From the NCBI RefSeq assembly GCF_025152745.1, contig NZ_CP104040.1:2790001-2854000 (forward strand): a stretch of 64,000 nt of DNA. Direction: 5' to 3'. Shown piece after piece: positions 56,830 through 64,000 of the stretch; position 1 is the first letter of the stretch, and every line of letters begins with the position of its first letter. The stretch is from Rhizobium sp. WSM4643. GTDB taxonomy: Bacteria > Pseudomonadota > Alphaproteobacteria > Rhizobiales > Rhizobiaceae. The position numbers and the translations under genes were made by a program. The notes below the pieces were generated by a model that saw only the letters and a list, made by a program, of their open reading frames with translations, did no database searches and had not been told where the DNA came from.

Positions 56830-58161
56830 TCAGAAACTTTCCTTCAGCCACTGGCCCATGCGGGCTATGCGGCTGTTATTTCCCCCAAGCGACATGAGCA
56901 GACCGCTCTGTGACGCATGTGTCTCCATGTCCGCGACCTGCGGATAGATCATCAGGCCGACGGCCGTCGAAAAAGCCGGCCCCTTGGCCGCCGTCGGCAG
57001 GCCCGAAACGCCCATCGGACGACCAATGCGGACGTTGCGGGCAAGGATGCGCCGCGCCACGTCGGCAAGGCCGGTCAGCTGGCTCGCCCCGCCGGTCAGC
57101 ACGACGCGCTTGCCGACGATCGGGCTGAAGCCTGAGCGCTGGATACGGTCGCGGATCAGTTCCATCGTCTCCTCGATTCGGGCCGACACGATGCGCGAAA
57201 CCAAGGCTCGCGGCACCTGTGACGGCTGGTCGCGATCATCCTCGCCGATCGGCGGGATCGAGATCAGCTCGCGCTCGTCGGAGGAATTCGAAAGGGCCGA
57301 GGCATGCACGACCTTCAGGCGCTCCGCATCCTCGATGCGGGTCGAAAGGCCGCGCGCCAGGTCGGTGGTGACGTGATGGCCGCCGAGGCCGACAGCATCC
57401 GTATGAACGAGTTTGCCTTCGGCAAAGACCGAGATCGTCGTCGTGCCGCCGCCCATGTCGATCGCTGCACAGCCGAGCTCGACCTCGTCGTCGACGAGAG
57501 CCGCAAGACCCGATGCATAGGGCGTCGCAACGATGCCCTCGACCGACAGATGCGCGCGGTTGACGCTAAGCTCGAGGTTCTTCAGCGCCGAGCGCTCCGC
57601 CGTCACGACATGCATGTCGACGCCGAGCGCATCGCCGTACATCGCCAGCGGATCGCGGATGCCGCGCTCGCCGTCGAGCGAGAAGCCGGTCGCCAGCGAA
57701 TGCAGCACCGAACGGTCCTGGCGCAGCGACTGCTGGCAAGCGGCCGACAGCACCTTCTTCAGATCGTTGAGCTCGACTTCCTGGCCGCCGAGATCGATCG
57801 TCGCCGTGTAGATGTCGCTGCCGAGGCGGCCAGCCGTCAGGTTGACGATCAGGCTTTCGACGGTCAGCCCCGCCATGCGCTCCGCCGCGTCGACCGCAAG
57901 GCGAATGACGCCTTCCAGCGCGTCGAGATCGGCGATGACGCCGGTCTTGATGCCACGGGAGCGCTGATGGCCGATGCCGATGATCTCGATATTGTGCGTG
58001 CGGCCCGGCAGGATCTGGCTTTCCTCGCGCGGCGTCAGCCGGCCGATCATGCAGACGACCTTGGTCGAACCGATGTCGAGCACCGAAACGACATGCGACC
58101 GCTTCGACGAAAGCGGCTTCAGGCGCGGCAATCCGAAATGGGATGAACCGAACAAGCTCAT
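56830..58161 (-). CDS. ftsA: FtsA, divisome actin-like protein
   Basis: 443 residues from the ATG at 58161 ([17 protein letters not shown]), overlapping ftsQ by four bases. An actin-like ATPase: VSVLDIGSTKVVCMIGRL at the front, IDMGGGTTTISVF in the middle, and VVLTGGASQLTGLADVA. A C-terminal amphipathic tail (GQWLKESF) anchors FtsZ to the membrane. The gap to ftsZ is 55 bases. Confidence 0.97.
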   Translation of the reverse strand: MSLFGSSHFGLPRLKPLSSKRSHVVSVLDIGSTKVVCMIGRLTPREESQILPGRTHNIEIIGIGHQRSRGIKTGVIADLDALEGVIRLAVDAAERMAGLTVESLIVNLTAGRLGSDIYTATIDLGGQEVELNDLKKVLSAACQQSLRQDRSVLHSLATGFSLDGERGIRDPLAMYGDALGVDMHVVTAERSALKNLELSVNRAHLSVEGIVATPYASGLAALVDDEVELGCAAIDMGGGTTTISVFAEGKLVHTDAVGLGGHHVTTDLARGLSTRIEDAERLKVVHASALSNSSDERELISIPPIGEDDRDQPSQVPRALVSRIVSARIEETMELIRDRIQRSGFSPIVGKRVVLTGGASQLTGLADVARRILARNVRIGRPMGVSGLPTAAKGPAFSTAVGLMIYPQVADMETHASQSGLLMSLGGNNSRIARMGQWLKESF

Positions 58162-59090
58162 ATATTCTGCCCCGCCTTCTTCAATTCTTTCGTACGCTCC
58201 GTCACTGCCGTCTGCCTGCGGATCGCCGCCTCGGGCGTCAGCTGGATCGCGGTTCTGTCGGCCAGCCTGAGATCGACTGCGGCAATGTCCCGCTCCAGGA
58301 GCTGATGCTCCTTGTCGAATTTCGAAAGCGTCGCCAGTGCCTGGTCGATACCGTCTTCCGGCAGCTTGACGACGACGCCGTTGTCCATGTGCAGGTCCCA
58401 GCGACGGCCCGATATCCAGACATAGGCCTTCACGCGGGCCTTCACGTCGGGCCACTTCGAGAAGGCTACGTCGAGCGAAGCCGCCGCCGTTTCGGCATCG
58501 CGGCCGACGACGAGCGGCAGCGCCGAAAACTTGTTGTCGCGCAGCGGCGCAATGACGCTGCCGTTCTTCTCGATCAGGGAAAGCTCCTGCCCGTGCTGCC
58601 AAATCGCATAGGCCTGGCGCTCCTTGAGCTTCACCTCGATCGTCTTCGGATAAATCTTGCGGACCTCGACATTTTCGACCCAGGGAAGATGGGCGATCTT
58701 CCTGCGGGCGGCATCGACGTCGAGGGCGACCAGCGAGGTCGTGCCGTCAAGGCCGATCAGCTGCAGGATCTCGATTTCGGAGGTCTCCGAATTGCCGGAG
58801 ACTTTGACATCCTCGATGGCAAAACCCGCGGCCGTCGTCGTCGCCTGCGCGACGGCTTCCGTGTGACCGCCGAGCGACATGCCGTAAAGCCCCGTCGCAG
58901 CCAGAAAAGCGAGCGCCGAGACCGTGCCCGTATGAACAGGAATGTAGATGCGGCCGCTGCAGAGGCTGATCAGGAAGCGCGTGACCCGGCGCAATGGTCG
59001 CGGCAGCACGAACCGCTCTTCGGCTTCCATGATCGGAAGCACGGCATGATGGCTGGGGCGCCCTATCCTCTTGACCGTCAACGCAAACAA
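58158..59090 (-). CDS. ftsQ: FtsQ, divisome membrane protein
   Basis: 310 residues from a TTG at 59090 ([15 protein letters not shown]), with GGAGG eight bases upstream, within the ddl 3' end (13-base overlap). One membrane segment (about 48-72), a POTRA domain ([20 protein letters not shown]...[19 protein letters not shown]) and the beta domain. It links the cytoplasmic ring to periplasmic FtsB/FtsL. An alternative ATG start (MEAEERF) would lose 20 residues. Confidence 0.93.
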   Translation of the reverse strand: MFALTVKRIGRPSHHAVLPIMEAEERFVLPRPLRRVTRFLISLCSGRIYIPVHTGTVSALAFLAATGLYGMSLGGHTEAVAQATTTAAGFAIEDVKVSGNSETSEIEILQLIGLDGTTSLVALDVDAARRKIAHLPWVENVEVRKIYPKTIEVKLKERQAYAIWQHGQELSLIEKNGSVIAPLRDNKFSALPLVVGRDAETAAASLDVAFSKWPDVKARVKAYVWISGRRWDLHMDNGVVVKLPEDGIDQALATLSKFDKEHQLLERDIAAVDLRLADRTAIQLTPEAAIRRQTAVTERTKELKKAGQNI

Positions 59091-60004
59091 GACGCGTCCT
59101 CCACCATCCACCGGAGAAACTGACCAAAGGAATAGCCGGCATGACCGGCCATTTCGGGCACGAGCGAGGTTGGAGTCATCCCTGGCTGGGTATTGACCTC
59201 CAGCCAGATGATTTCGCCGTCTTCGGAGAAACGATCGTCGTAACGAAAGTCGGACCGACTGACGCCGCGACAACCGATTGCCTGATGCGCCCTTAGGGAC
59301 AATGTTTGTATTTTTTGGTAAATATTCGGTGAAATTTTCGCGGGGATGACGTGTTTTGAACCGCCCGCCGCATACTTGGAGTCGTAATCATAAAAATTGT
59401 GTCCCTGCGGCACCACTTCCGTGACACCGAGCGCAGCTTCACCCATGACGCCGCAGGTGAGTTCGCGACCGTAAACATAGCGCTCGACGATCACTTCCTC
59501 GCCGTAACGCCACTCGGGCGAACTGACGATCTGCGGCGGATGCGCCTGATCTTCGGTGACGATGACGACGCCGAAGCTCGACCCCTCGCGGAGGGGCTTC
59601 ACCACATAGGGCGGCTTCATCGGATGCGTCGAGGGAAAGGCGAAACGGTTGACCACCTGCGATTCGGCGACCGGAATGCCGGCGGCGCCGGCAACGAGCT
59701 TCGCCTTGTCCTTGTCCATCGCCAGCGCTGAGGCAAGCACGCCCGAATGCGTATAGGGGATTTCGAGATATTCGAGGATGCCCTGAATGGTGCCGTCTTC
59801 GCCGAACGGGCCGTGGAGCGCATTGAAGACGACATCGGGCTTCAGCGCGGCGAGTTTTTCGGAAACGTCGCGCGCCACATCGATGCGCGTCACGTCGAAA
59901 CCCTCCGCTTCAAGAGCTTCTGCGCAAGCCTTTCCCGAGGAAAGGCTGACAGGCCTTTCCGAGGAAAATCCGCCCATCAGGACAGCGACATGCTTGCGAC
60001 TCAT
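59078..60004 (-). CDS. ddl: D-alanine-D-alanine ligase
   Basis: 308 residues from the ATG at 60004 ([20 protein letters not shown]). ATP-grasp enzyme: N-terminal [14 protein letters not shown], central ATP-grasp with [16 protein letters not shown] and C-terminal [20 protein letters not shown]. It makes the D-Ala-D-Ala dipeptide of peptidoglycan. First of ddl-ftsQ-ftsA-ftsZ; normally murB is just upstream, but here three genes lie between (see findings). Confidence 0.97.
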   Translation of the reverse strand: MSRKHVAVLMGGFSSERPVSLSSGKACAEALEAEGFDVTRIDVARDVSEKLAALKPDVVFNALHGPFGEDGTIQGILEYLEIPYTHSGVLASALAMDKDKAKLVAGAAGIPVAESQVVNRFAFPSTHPMKPPYVVKPLREGSSFGVVIVTEDQAHPPQIVSSPEWRYGEEVIVERYVYGRELTCGVMGEAALGVTEVVPQGHNFYDYDSKYAAGGSKHVIPAKISPNIYQKIQTLSLRAHQAIGCRGVSRSDFRYDDRFSEDGEIIWLEVNTQPGMTPTSLVPEMAGHAGYSFGQFLRWMVEDASCLR

Positions 60005-60218
60005 CAACACCCCCAAAAATAACTTCCATTTTCGAAATCGACGCTTGTGCGAAGCTGTCTGCGCCGTTTCAGGCCTTTGTCCGACCTGAGTGCATTAGAG
60101 CATCATTATGGTTAATGAAGTGTTTACTTTCGTTAACTTCACCTTGCGGCGCCCTTGATTTTTAACCTTCTCTTCTTCAGGACTGTTAGATCGAAGACGC
60201 CGCCGATCGGCGAAAACA

Positions 60219-60249
60219 GAAAAACCCACACAGAAAAACTGTGCGGGTT
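60219..60249 (-). terminator. Terminator after aqpZ
   Basis: AACCCACACAG / CTGTGCGGGTT, an 11-bp stem with one mismatch and loop AAAAA; on the minus strand the hairpin is followed by TTTTCTG. It lies 26 bases past the aqpZ stop. Confidence 0.75.
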
Positions 60250-60275
60250 CAATGAGATTGATCGGTATCTTGCAG

Positions 60276-60962
60276 TCAGTCGGCGTCGTCGAGGAATTTC
60301 CACACCAGCCCGCCGAGCGCCCCGCCCGCAAGCGGCGCAATCCAGAACAGCCAGAGCTGTTGCAGCGCCCAGCCGCCGACGAAAAGCGCCTGGCCGGTGG
60401 AACGCGCCGGATTGACCGAGGTATTCGTCACGGGGATAGAAACGAGATGGATCAGCGTCAGCCCGAGGCCGATCGCAAGCGGCGCAAAGCCCGCAGGCAC
60501 CCGGCTGCTGGTCGATCCCAAGATAATGATCAGGAAAAACATGGTGAGCAGCACTTCGATCAGCAGCGCCGAAAGCAGTGAATAACCGCCCGGAGAATGA
60601 TCGCCATATCCGTTGGCGGCAAAGCCGCCGAGTTCGAAACCCGCCTTGCCGCTGGCGATGAGATAAAGCAGCGCCGCCGCGGCGATGGCGCCGACAACCT
60701 GCACGACGATATAGGGTACGAGGCGCGCCGCGGGAAACCGTCCGGCAACCGTAAGGCCAAGCGAGACGGCGGGATTGAAATGACCGCCCGAAATGCCGCC
60801 CACGGCATAGGCCATGGTGAGCACCGTCAGACCGAACGCAAAGGCTACGCCGACAAAACCAATCCCGAGTTCGGGATAGGCCGCGGCCAGCACTGCGCTG
60901 CCGCATCCGCCGAAGACCAGCCAGAACGTGCCGAGAAACTCGGCGACAAGACTCTTTTGCAT
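60276..60962 (-). CDS. aqpZ: Aquaporin Z
   Basis: 228 residues from the ATG at 60962, with GGAGGA six to eleven bases upstream. Six membrane segments and the two NPA signatures HFNPAVSLG (about 60-68) and SVNPARSTG (about 182-190). The narrow-filter residues are consistent with a water channel. It lies between ddl and the MFS gene on the minus strand, read towards ddl but with its own terminator. Confidence 0.95.
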   Translation of the reverse strand: MQKSLVAEFLGTFWLVFGGCGSAVLAAAYPELGIGFVGVAFAFGLTVLTMAYAVGGISGGHFNPAVSLGLTVAGRFPAARLVPYIVVQVVGAIAAAALLYLIASGKAGFELGGFAANGYGDHSPGGYSLLSALLIEVLLTMFFLIIILGSTSSRVPAGFAPLAIGLGLTLIHLVSIPVTNTSVNPARSTGQALFVGGWALQQLWLFWIAPLAGGALGGLVWKFLDDAD

Positions 60963-61221
60963 GGATATTTCCTCCGCCCTCAACCATAGGATTAGCAATG
61001 AATCCGCTACAATTCGATTCCGGTCAAGCGCGGGCGCCGCCGTGGCAAGCCTCACGCAAGGAAGGAAAATCCAAGAATTCGAGATGACGTTGGGGGATGC
61101 AGCAGGTAGCGCATGCGGGCCGCGTCCCCTGTACCCACTGCATGTTTTGACGTTTTCTCAGACCTGAAATTGCGTTAAGACCCGCCAGCCTCCCAAGGCG
61201 ATTCATAAAATACTGATTGGA

Positions 61222-62541
61222 ATGAAAATGACTGACGCGATCTCCGCATCGTCGACTCCTGCCTCAAACAGCACGCAAGTCAATTCCCCGGCGCGCGTCC
61301 TCATCGCCAGCCTTGTCGGCACCACCATCGAATTCTTCGACTTCTACGTCTACGCGACGGCAGCCGTCCTCGTCTTCCCGCACCTCTTCTTCCCGGCAAG
61401 CGATTCGAACGCCGCAACGCTGCAGTCGCTCGTCACCTTCTCGATCGCCTTCTTCGCCCGCCCCATCGGCGCCGTCATTTTCGGTCATTTCGGCGATCGC
61501 ATCGGCCGCAAGGCGACGCTCGTCGCCGCGTTGATGACGATGGGGCTTTCGACGGTCGTGATCGGCATGCTGCCGGGCTATGATGCGATCGGCATCGCAG
61601 CACCCTTGTTGCTGGCGCTTTGCCGCTTCGGTCAGGGCCTCGGCCTCGGCGGCGAATGGGGTGGCGCCGTTCTGCTTGCCACCGAAAACGCTCCTCCCGG
61701 CAAGCGCAGCTGGTACGCCATGTTCCCGCAGCTCGGCGCGCCGATCGGCTTCATCCTTTCCTCCGGCTTCTTCCTCATCCTGGCGGAAACGATGAGCAAC
61801 GAGGATTTCCTCGACTACGGATGGCGCATTCCCTTCATCGCCAGCCTCGCCCTCGTCGCCGTCGGCCTCTATGTCCGCCTCAAGATCGCCGAGACGCCGG
61901 AATTCCGCAAAGCCGTCGAAAAGCACGAGCGCGTCGCCGTGCCGATCGAGGTGGTCTTTCGCGGTCATCTGCGCAGCCTGATCCTCGGCACCTTTATTGC
62001 AGTCGCGACTTTCGTGCTGTTCTACCTGATGACAGTCTTCACGCTCTCCTGGGGCACGACACCCCTGGAAAAGGGCGGGCTCGGTTATACGAGAGAGCAG
62101 TTCCTGGTCGTCCAGCTTGTCGGCGTCGTCTTCTTCGGCCTGACGATCCCACTCTCCGGCTGGCTCTCCGACCTCTACTCGCGCCGCCTCATCCTGACGC
62201 TGACGACGATTGCCATCGTGATCTTCGGCTTCTTCTACGCGACGCTGTTGACCAGCGGTCTTACAGGCGCTTTCCTGTGCTCGATCATCGGCCTCGCCTT
62301 GATGGGCTTCACCTATGGTCCGATCGGCGCTGCCCTTGCCGCTCCCTTCCCGACCATGGTGCGCTATACCGGCGCTTCGATGACCTTCAACCTCGGCGGC
62401 ATCTTCGGCGCTTCGCTCGCCCCTTATATCGCCACCTGGCTCGCCACCCATTACAGCCTGGACTATGTCGGCTACTACCTTGCCGCCTCCGCCGTGATCT
62501 CGCTGGTCTGCATCCGGCTGTCGGGCCGCGAGGAAGTCTAA
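61222..62541 (+). CDS. MFS transporter, metabolite:proton symporter (MHS) type
   Basis: 439 residues with twelve membrane segments. The first segment TTIEFFDFYVYATAAVLVFPHLFFP and the loop 2-3 motif GHFGDRIGRKATL are typical of MHS family members (shikimate, proline/betaine, citrate type); the central loop has RLKIAETPEFRKAVEK. Proton-linked uptake of a carboxylate or zwitterion is likely, but the substrate is unknown. A second ATG at 61228 is also possible. Confidence 0.9.
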   Translation: MKMTDAISASSTPASNSTQVNSPARVLIASLVGTTIEFFDFYVYATAAVLVFPHLFFPASDSNAATLQSLVTFSIAFFARPIGAVIFGHFGDRIGRKATLVAALMTMGLSTVVIGMLPGYDAIGIAAPLLLALCRFGQGLGLGGEWGGAVLLATENAPPGKRSWYAMFPQLGAPIGFILSSGFFLILAETMSNEDFLDYGWRIPFIASLALVAVGLYVRLKIAETPEFRKAVEKHERVAVPIEVVFRGHLRSLILGTFIAVATFVLFYLMTVFTLSWGTTPLEKGGLGYTREQFLVVQLVGVVFFGLTIPLSGWLSDLYSRRLILTLTTIAIVIFGFFYATLLTSGLTGAFLCSIIGLALMGFTYGPIGAALAAPFPTMVRYTGASMTFNLGGIFGASLAPYIATWLATHYSLDYVGYYLAASAVISLVCIRLSGREEV

Positions 62542-62564
62542 GCCTCGAGCAGCAAGCAAACAAC

Positions 62565-62597
62565 AAGCCGCGACTTGCCAATGTCGCGGCTTTTTTA
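62565..62597 (+). terminator. Terminator after the MFS gene
   Basis: AAGCCGCGAC and GTCGCGGCTT form a perfect 10-bp stem around an eight-base loop (62565-62592), followed by TTTTATT. Confidence 0.85.
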
Positions 62598-62656
62598 TTG
62601 ATGCCGTGGGCACTTCCGGTTAACCGGAACACTCACGGCAAAACGGGGAGCAGATC

Positions 62657-63586
62657 ATGCGATGCCTCATTACCGGCGCGGCCGGCTTTGTCGGTGGGCC
62701 TCTCGTCGAAAGACTGCATGGAGAGCAGATATGCGAGCTTGCGGTAACGACGCGATCTGCGGCCGCCAGCTTCCCGACCTCTGTGCGGCATTTCCCCATC
62801 GAGATAACAAGCGAAACCGATTGGACAGCAGTTCTCGAGAGTATCGATGTCATCGTCCATCTCGCCGCTCGTGTTCACATCATGAACGACAGCGCAGCCG
62901 ATCCGCTTGCGGAATTTCGTCGGATCAACACCGCCGCTACGTTGAACCTCGCCGAGCAGGCCGCCCGCGCGGGCGTAAAAAGGTTCGTCTTCATCAGCAG
63001 CATCAAGGTCAATGGCGAGGAAAACGATCGACCCTTCCGGCACGACGATACGCCAATGCCGATCGATCCCTATGGCATTTCAAAGTTGGAAAGTGAAATC
63101 GGGCTGCATGAAATTGCCGCCCGAACAGGCATGGAAGTCGTGGTCATTCGCCCGCCGCTCGTCTATGGACGCGGCGCGAGGGGCAATTTCGCCCTGCTCG
63201 TCGGACTTGTCAGGAAGAAGGTACCGCTCCCCTTCGCGTCGCTGAAGAACCGCCGGACGCTAGTCGCGCTTCCAAATCTCGTCGATCTGATCATCACCGG
63301 GATGAAGCATCCCGGCGCAGCCGGCCAGACCTTTCTCGCGGGCGATGGAGAAGATCTTTCGACTCCCGGGCTTATCGAAGGGATTGCCGCAGGTTTGGGC
63401 GTTAAACCGATGCTGCTCCCCTTCCCCCCCGCCTTGTTGCAGATGGGCGCCAGGGTCACCGGAAAGGCCGCGGTCTACCAGCGTCTTTGCGGCTCCCTGC
63501 AGGTCGATATATCCCATGCCCGAGACGTGCTCGGCTGGTCGCCCGTCGTCACGCCGCGCGAAGGCCTGAAGCTTGCGGTGACGTAA
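62657..63586 (+). CDS. NAD-dependent epimerase/dehydratase
   Basis: 309 residues of the extended short-chain dehydrogenase family. Cofactor motif TGAAGFVGGPL (about 6-16), catalytic Ser in FISSIKVNGE and YGISK (Tyr and Lys), then RPPLVYGRGARGNF. Similar to UDP-GlcNAc or UDP-glucose 4-epimerases of the WbpV/Gne class. It probably modifies nucleotide sugars for surface polysaccharide; no polysaccharide genes are adjacent. It converges on murB with a three-base gap. Confidence 0.9.
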   Translation: MRCLITGAAGFVGGPLVERLHGEQICELAVTTRSAAASFPTSVRHFPIEITSETDWTAVLESIDVIVHLAARVHIMNDSAADPLAEFRRINTAATLNLAEQAARAGVKRFVFISSIKVNGEENDRPFRHDDTPMPIDPYGISKLESEIGLHEIAARTGMEVVVIRPPLVYGRGARGNFALLVGLVRKKVPLPFASLKNRRTLVALPNLVDLIITGMKHPGAAGQTFLAGDGEDLSTPGLIEGIAAGLGVKPMLLPFPPALLQMGARVTGKAAVYQRLCGSLQVDISHARDVLGWSPVVTPREGLKLAVT

Positions 63587-63589
63587 CCG

Positions 63590-64000
63590 TTACTCGCTCG
63601 TCACGCCATGGAACGGACGCACTTCGCGGCCGGGCATAAAGACGCCGAGGCGTTTGATTTCCCATTCGAGCTTGATGCCGTCTTTTTCGAAGACCTCGCG
63701 ACGCACCTGTTCGCCGAGATATTCGAGGTCGTAGCCGGTTGCCTGCCCCATGTTGATCATGAAGTTGCAGTGAAGCGACGACATCTGCGCTCCGCCGATG
63801 ACGAGGCCGCGGCAGCCTGCCTCGTCGATCAGTTTCCAGGCCGAATGGCCGGTCGGGTTTTTGAAGGTCGAGCCGCCGGTCTTTTCGCGAACCGGCTGCA
63901 CCGTCTCGCGGTGATTGCGCACCGCGTCCATCTCGGCGCGGATCTGCGCGCGCTCTTCCGGATAGCCCTCGAACAGCACGGAGGTGAAGATCAGATCTGT
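63590..64000 (-). CDS. murB: MurB, UDP-N-acetylenolpyruvoylglucosamine reductase, 3' part
   Basis: Partial: 136 codons including the stop; the gene continues past the right edge (the frame is open through 64000, reading [14 protein letters not shown]). The MurB C-terminal domain is here, with the catalytic Ser in [24 protein letters not shown] and the C-terminal acid in LEWEIKRLG. It makes UDP-MurNAc for peptidoglycan. It runs on the same strand as ddl-ftsQAZ but is separated by three genes. Confidence 0.95.
   Translation of the reverse strand, partial: TDLIFTSVLFEGYPEERAQIRAEMDAVRNHRETVQPVREKTGGSTFKNPTGHSAWKLIDEAGCRGLVIGGAQMSSLHCNFMINMGQATGYDLEYLGEQVRREVFEKDGIKLEWEIKRLGVFMPGREVRPFHGVTSE

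Noticed and set aside
55041..56897. 618-codon frame opposite ftsZ
   Set aside because: Reverse-strand image of FtsZ; no family features.
61264..62613. 449-codon frame opposite the MFS gene
   Set aside because: Composition (Glu/Asp/Arg/Gly only) is typical of an antisense shadow of a membrane protein gene.

Overview
The window reads as chromosomal DNA of a fast-growing rhizobium (Rhizobium etli/leguminosarum type, Alphaproteobacteria). The evidence is uniformly GC-rich codon use, a circularly permuted two-piece tmRNA, an alphaproteobacterial SspB, a 572-residue FtsZ with a long Q/P-rich tail, rhizobial palindromic intergenic repeats, and the gene order ddl-ftsQ-ftsA-ftsZ-lpxC-bamD-recN-ligA. 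It is mostly core chromosome. I see no phage, no insertion sequence, no CRISPR array and no tRNA gene.

Layout. 0.1-3.7 kb, minus strand: thyA-folA-hflK-hflC (thymidylate/folate synthesis, then the FtsH protease regulators). 3.9-5.4 kb, plus strand: a trans-translation block of tmRNA (tag ANDNYAEARLAA), the ClpXP adaptor SspB, a DUF4169 protein whose N-terminus repeats the last residues of SspB, and a ribbon-helix-helix protein. 5.4-18.5 kb: DUF1223 protein, a 1235-residue AsmA protein, a FAD oxidase, an aldo/keto reductase divergent from a LysR regulator, an AbrB-family membrane protein, an AraC regulator, a DUF2000 protein, an OmpA lipoprotein and a stand-alone flagellin. 18.9-24.4 kb: an RND efflux pair, and a class III cyclase coupled to a small membrane protein. 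24.6-29.7 kb: a truncated vapC relic, then the stress operon prkA-yeaH(DUF444)-spoVR with a likely EcfG-type promoter and an 18-bp palindrome upstream. 30-41.6 kb: accessory metabolism and transport (VOC protein, UvrD-family helicase, EF-hand protein, nicotinamidase with a decayed 3' copy nearby, RibD-like reductase, membrane glycosyltransferase, AzlCD exporter, M24 aminopeptidase).

41.7-51 kb: a 57-residue basic protein preceded by a strong sigma-54-like promoter, a rhizobial intergenic mosaic repeat, prmA, a SCO protein, an orphan cheW, an epoxide hydrolase, creA, an exonuclease, a GNAT acetyltransferase, ligA and a DUF6886-like gene. 51-64 kb: the envelope and division cluster on the minus strand, recN, bamD, lpxC, ftsZ, ftsA, ftsQ, ddl. 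An aquaporin gene, an MFS transporter and a sugar epimerase lie between ddl and the 3' end of murB, which runs off the right edge.

The points most worth following are the motif shared by the SspB C-terminus and the DUF4169 N-terminus, the small sigma-54-linked gene at 41.9 kb, the regulatory sequences of the prkA operon, and two gene relics (vapC, pncA) that lack an intact reading frame. Start codons were moved inward from the longest frame wherever a ribosome binding site or family alignment favoured it; each case is stated.
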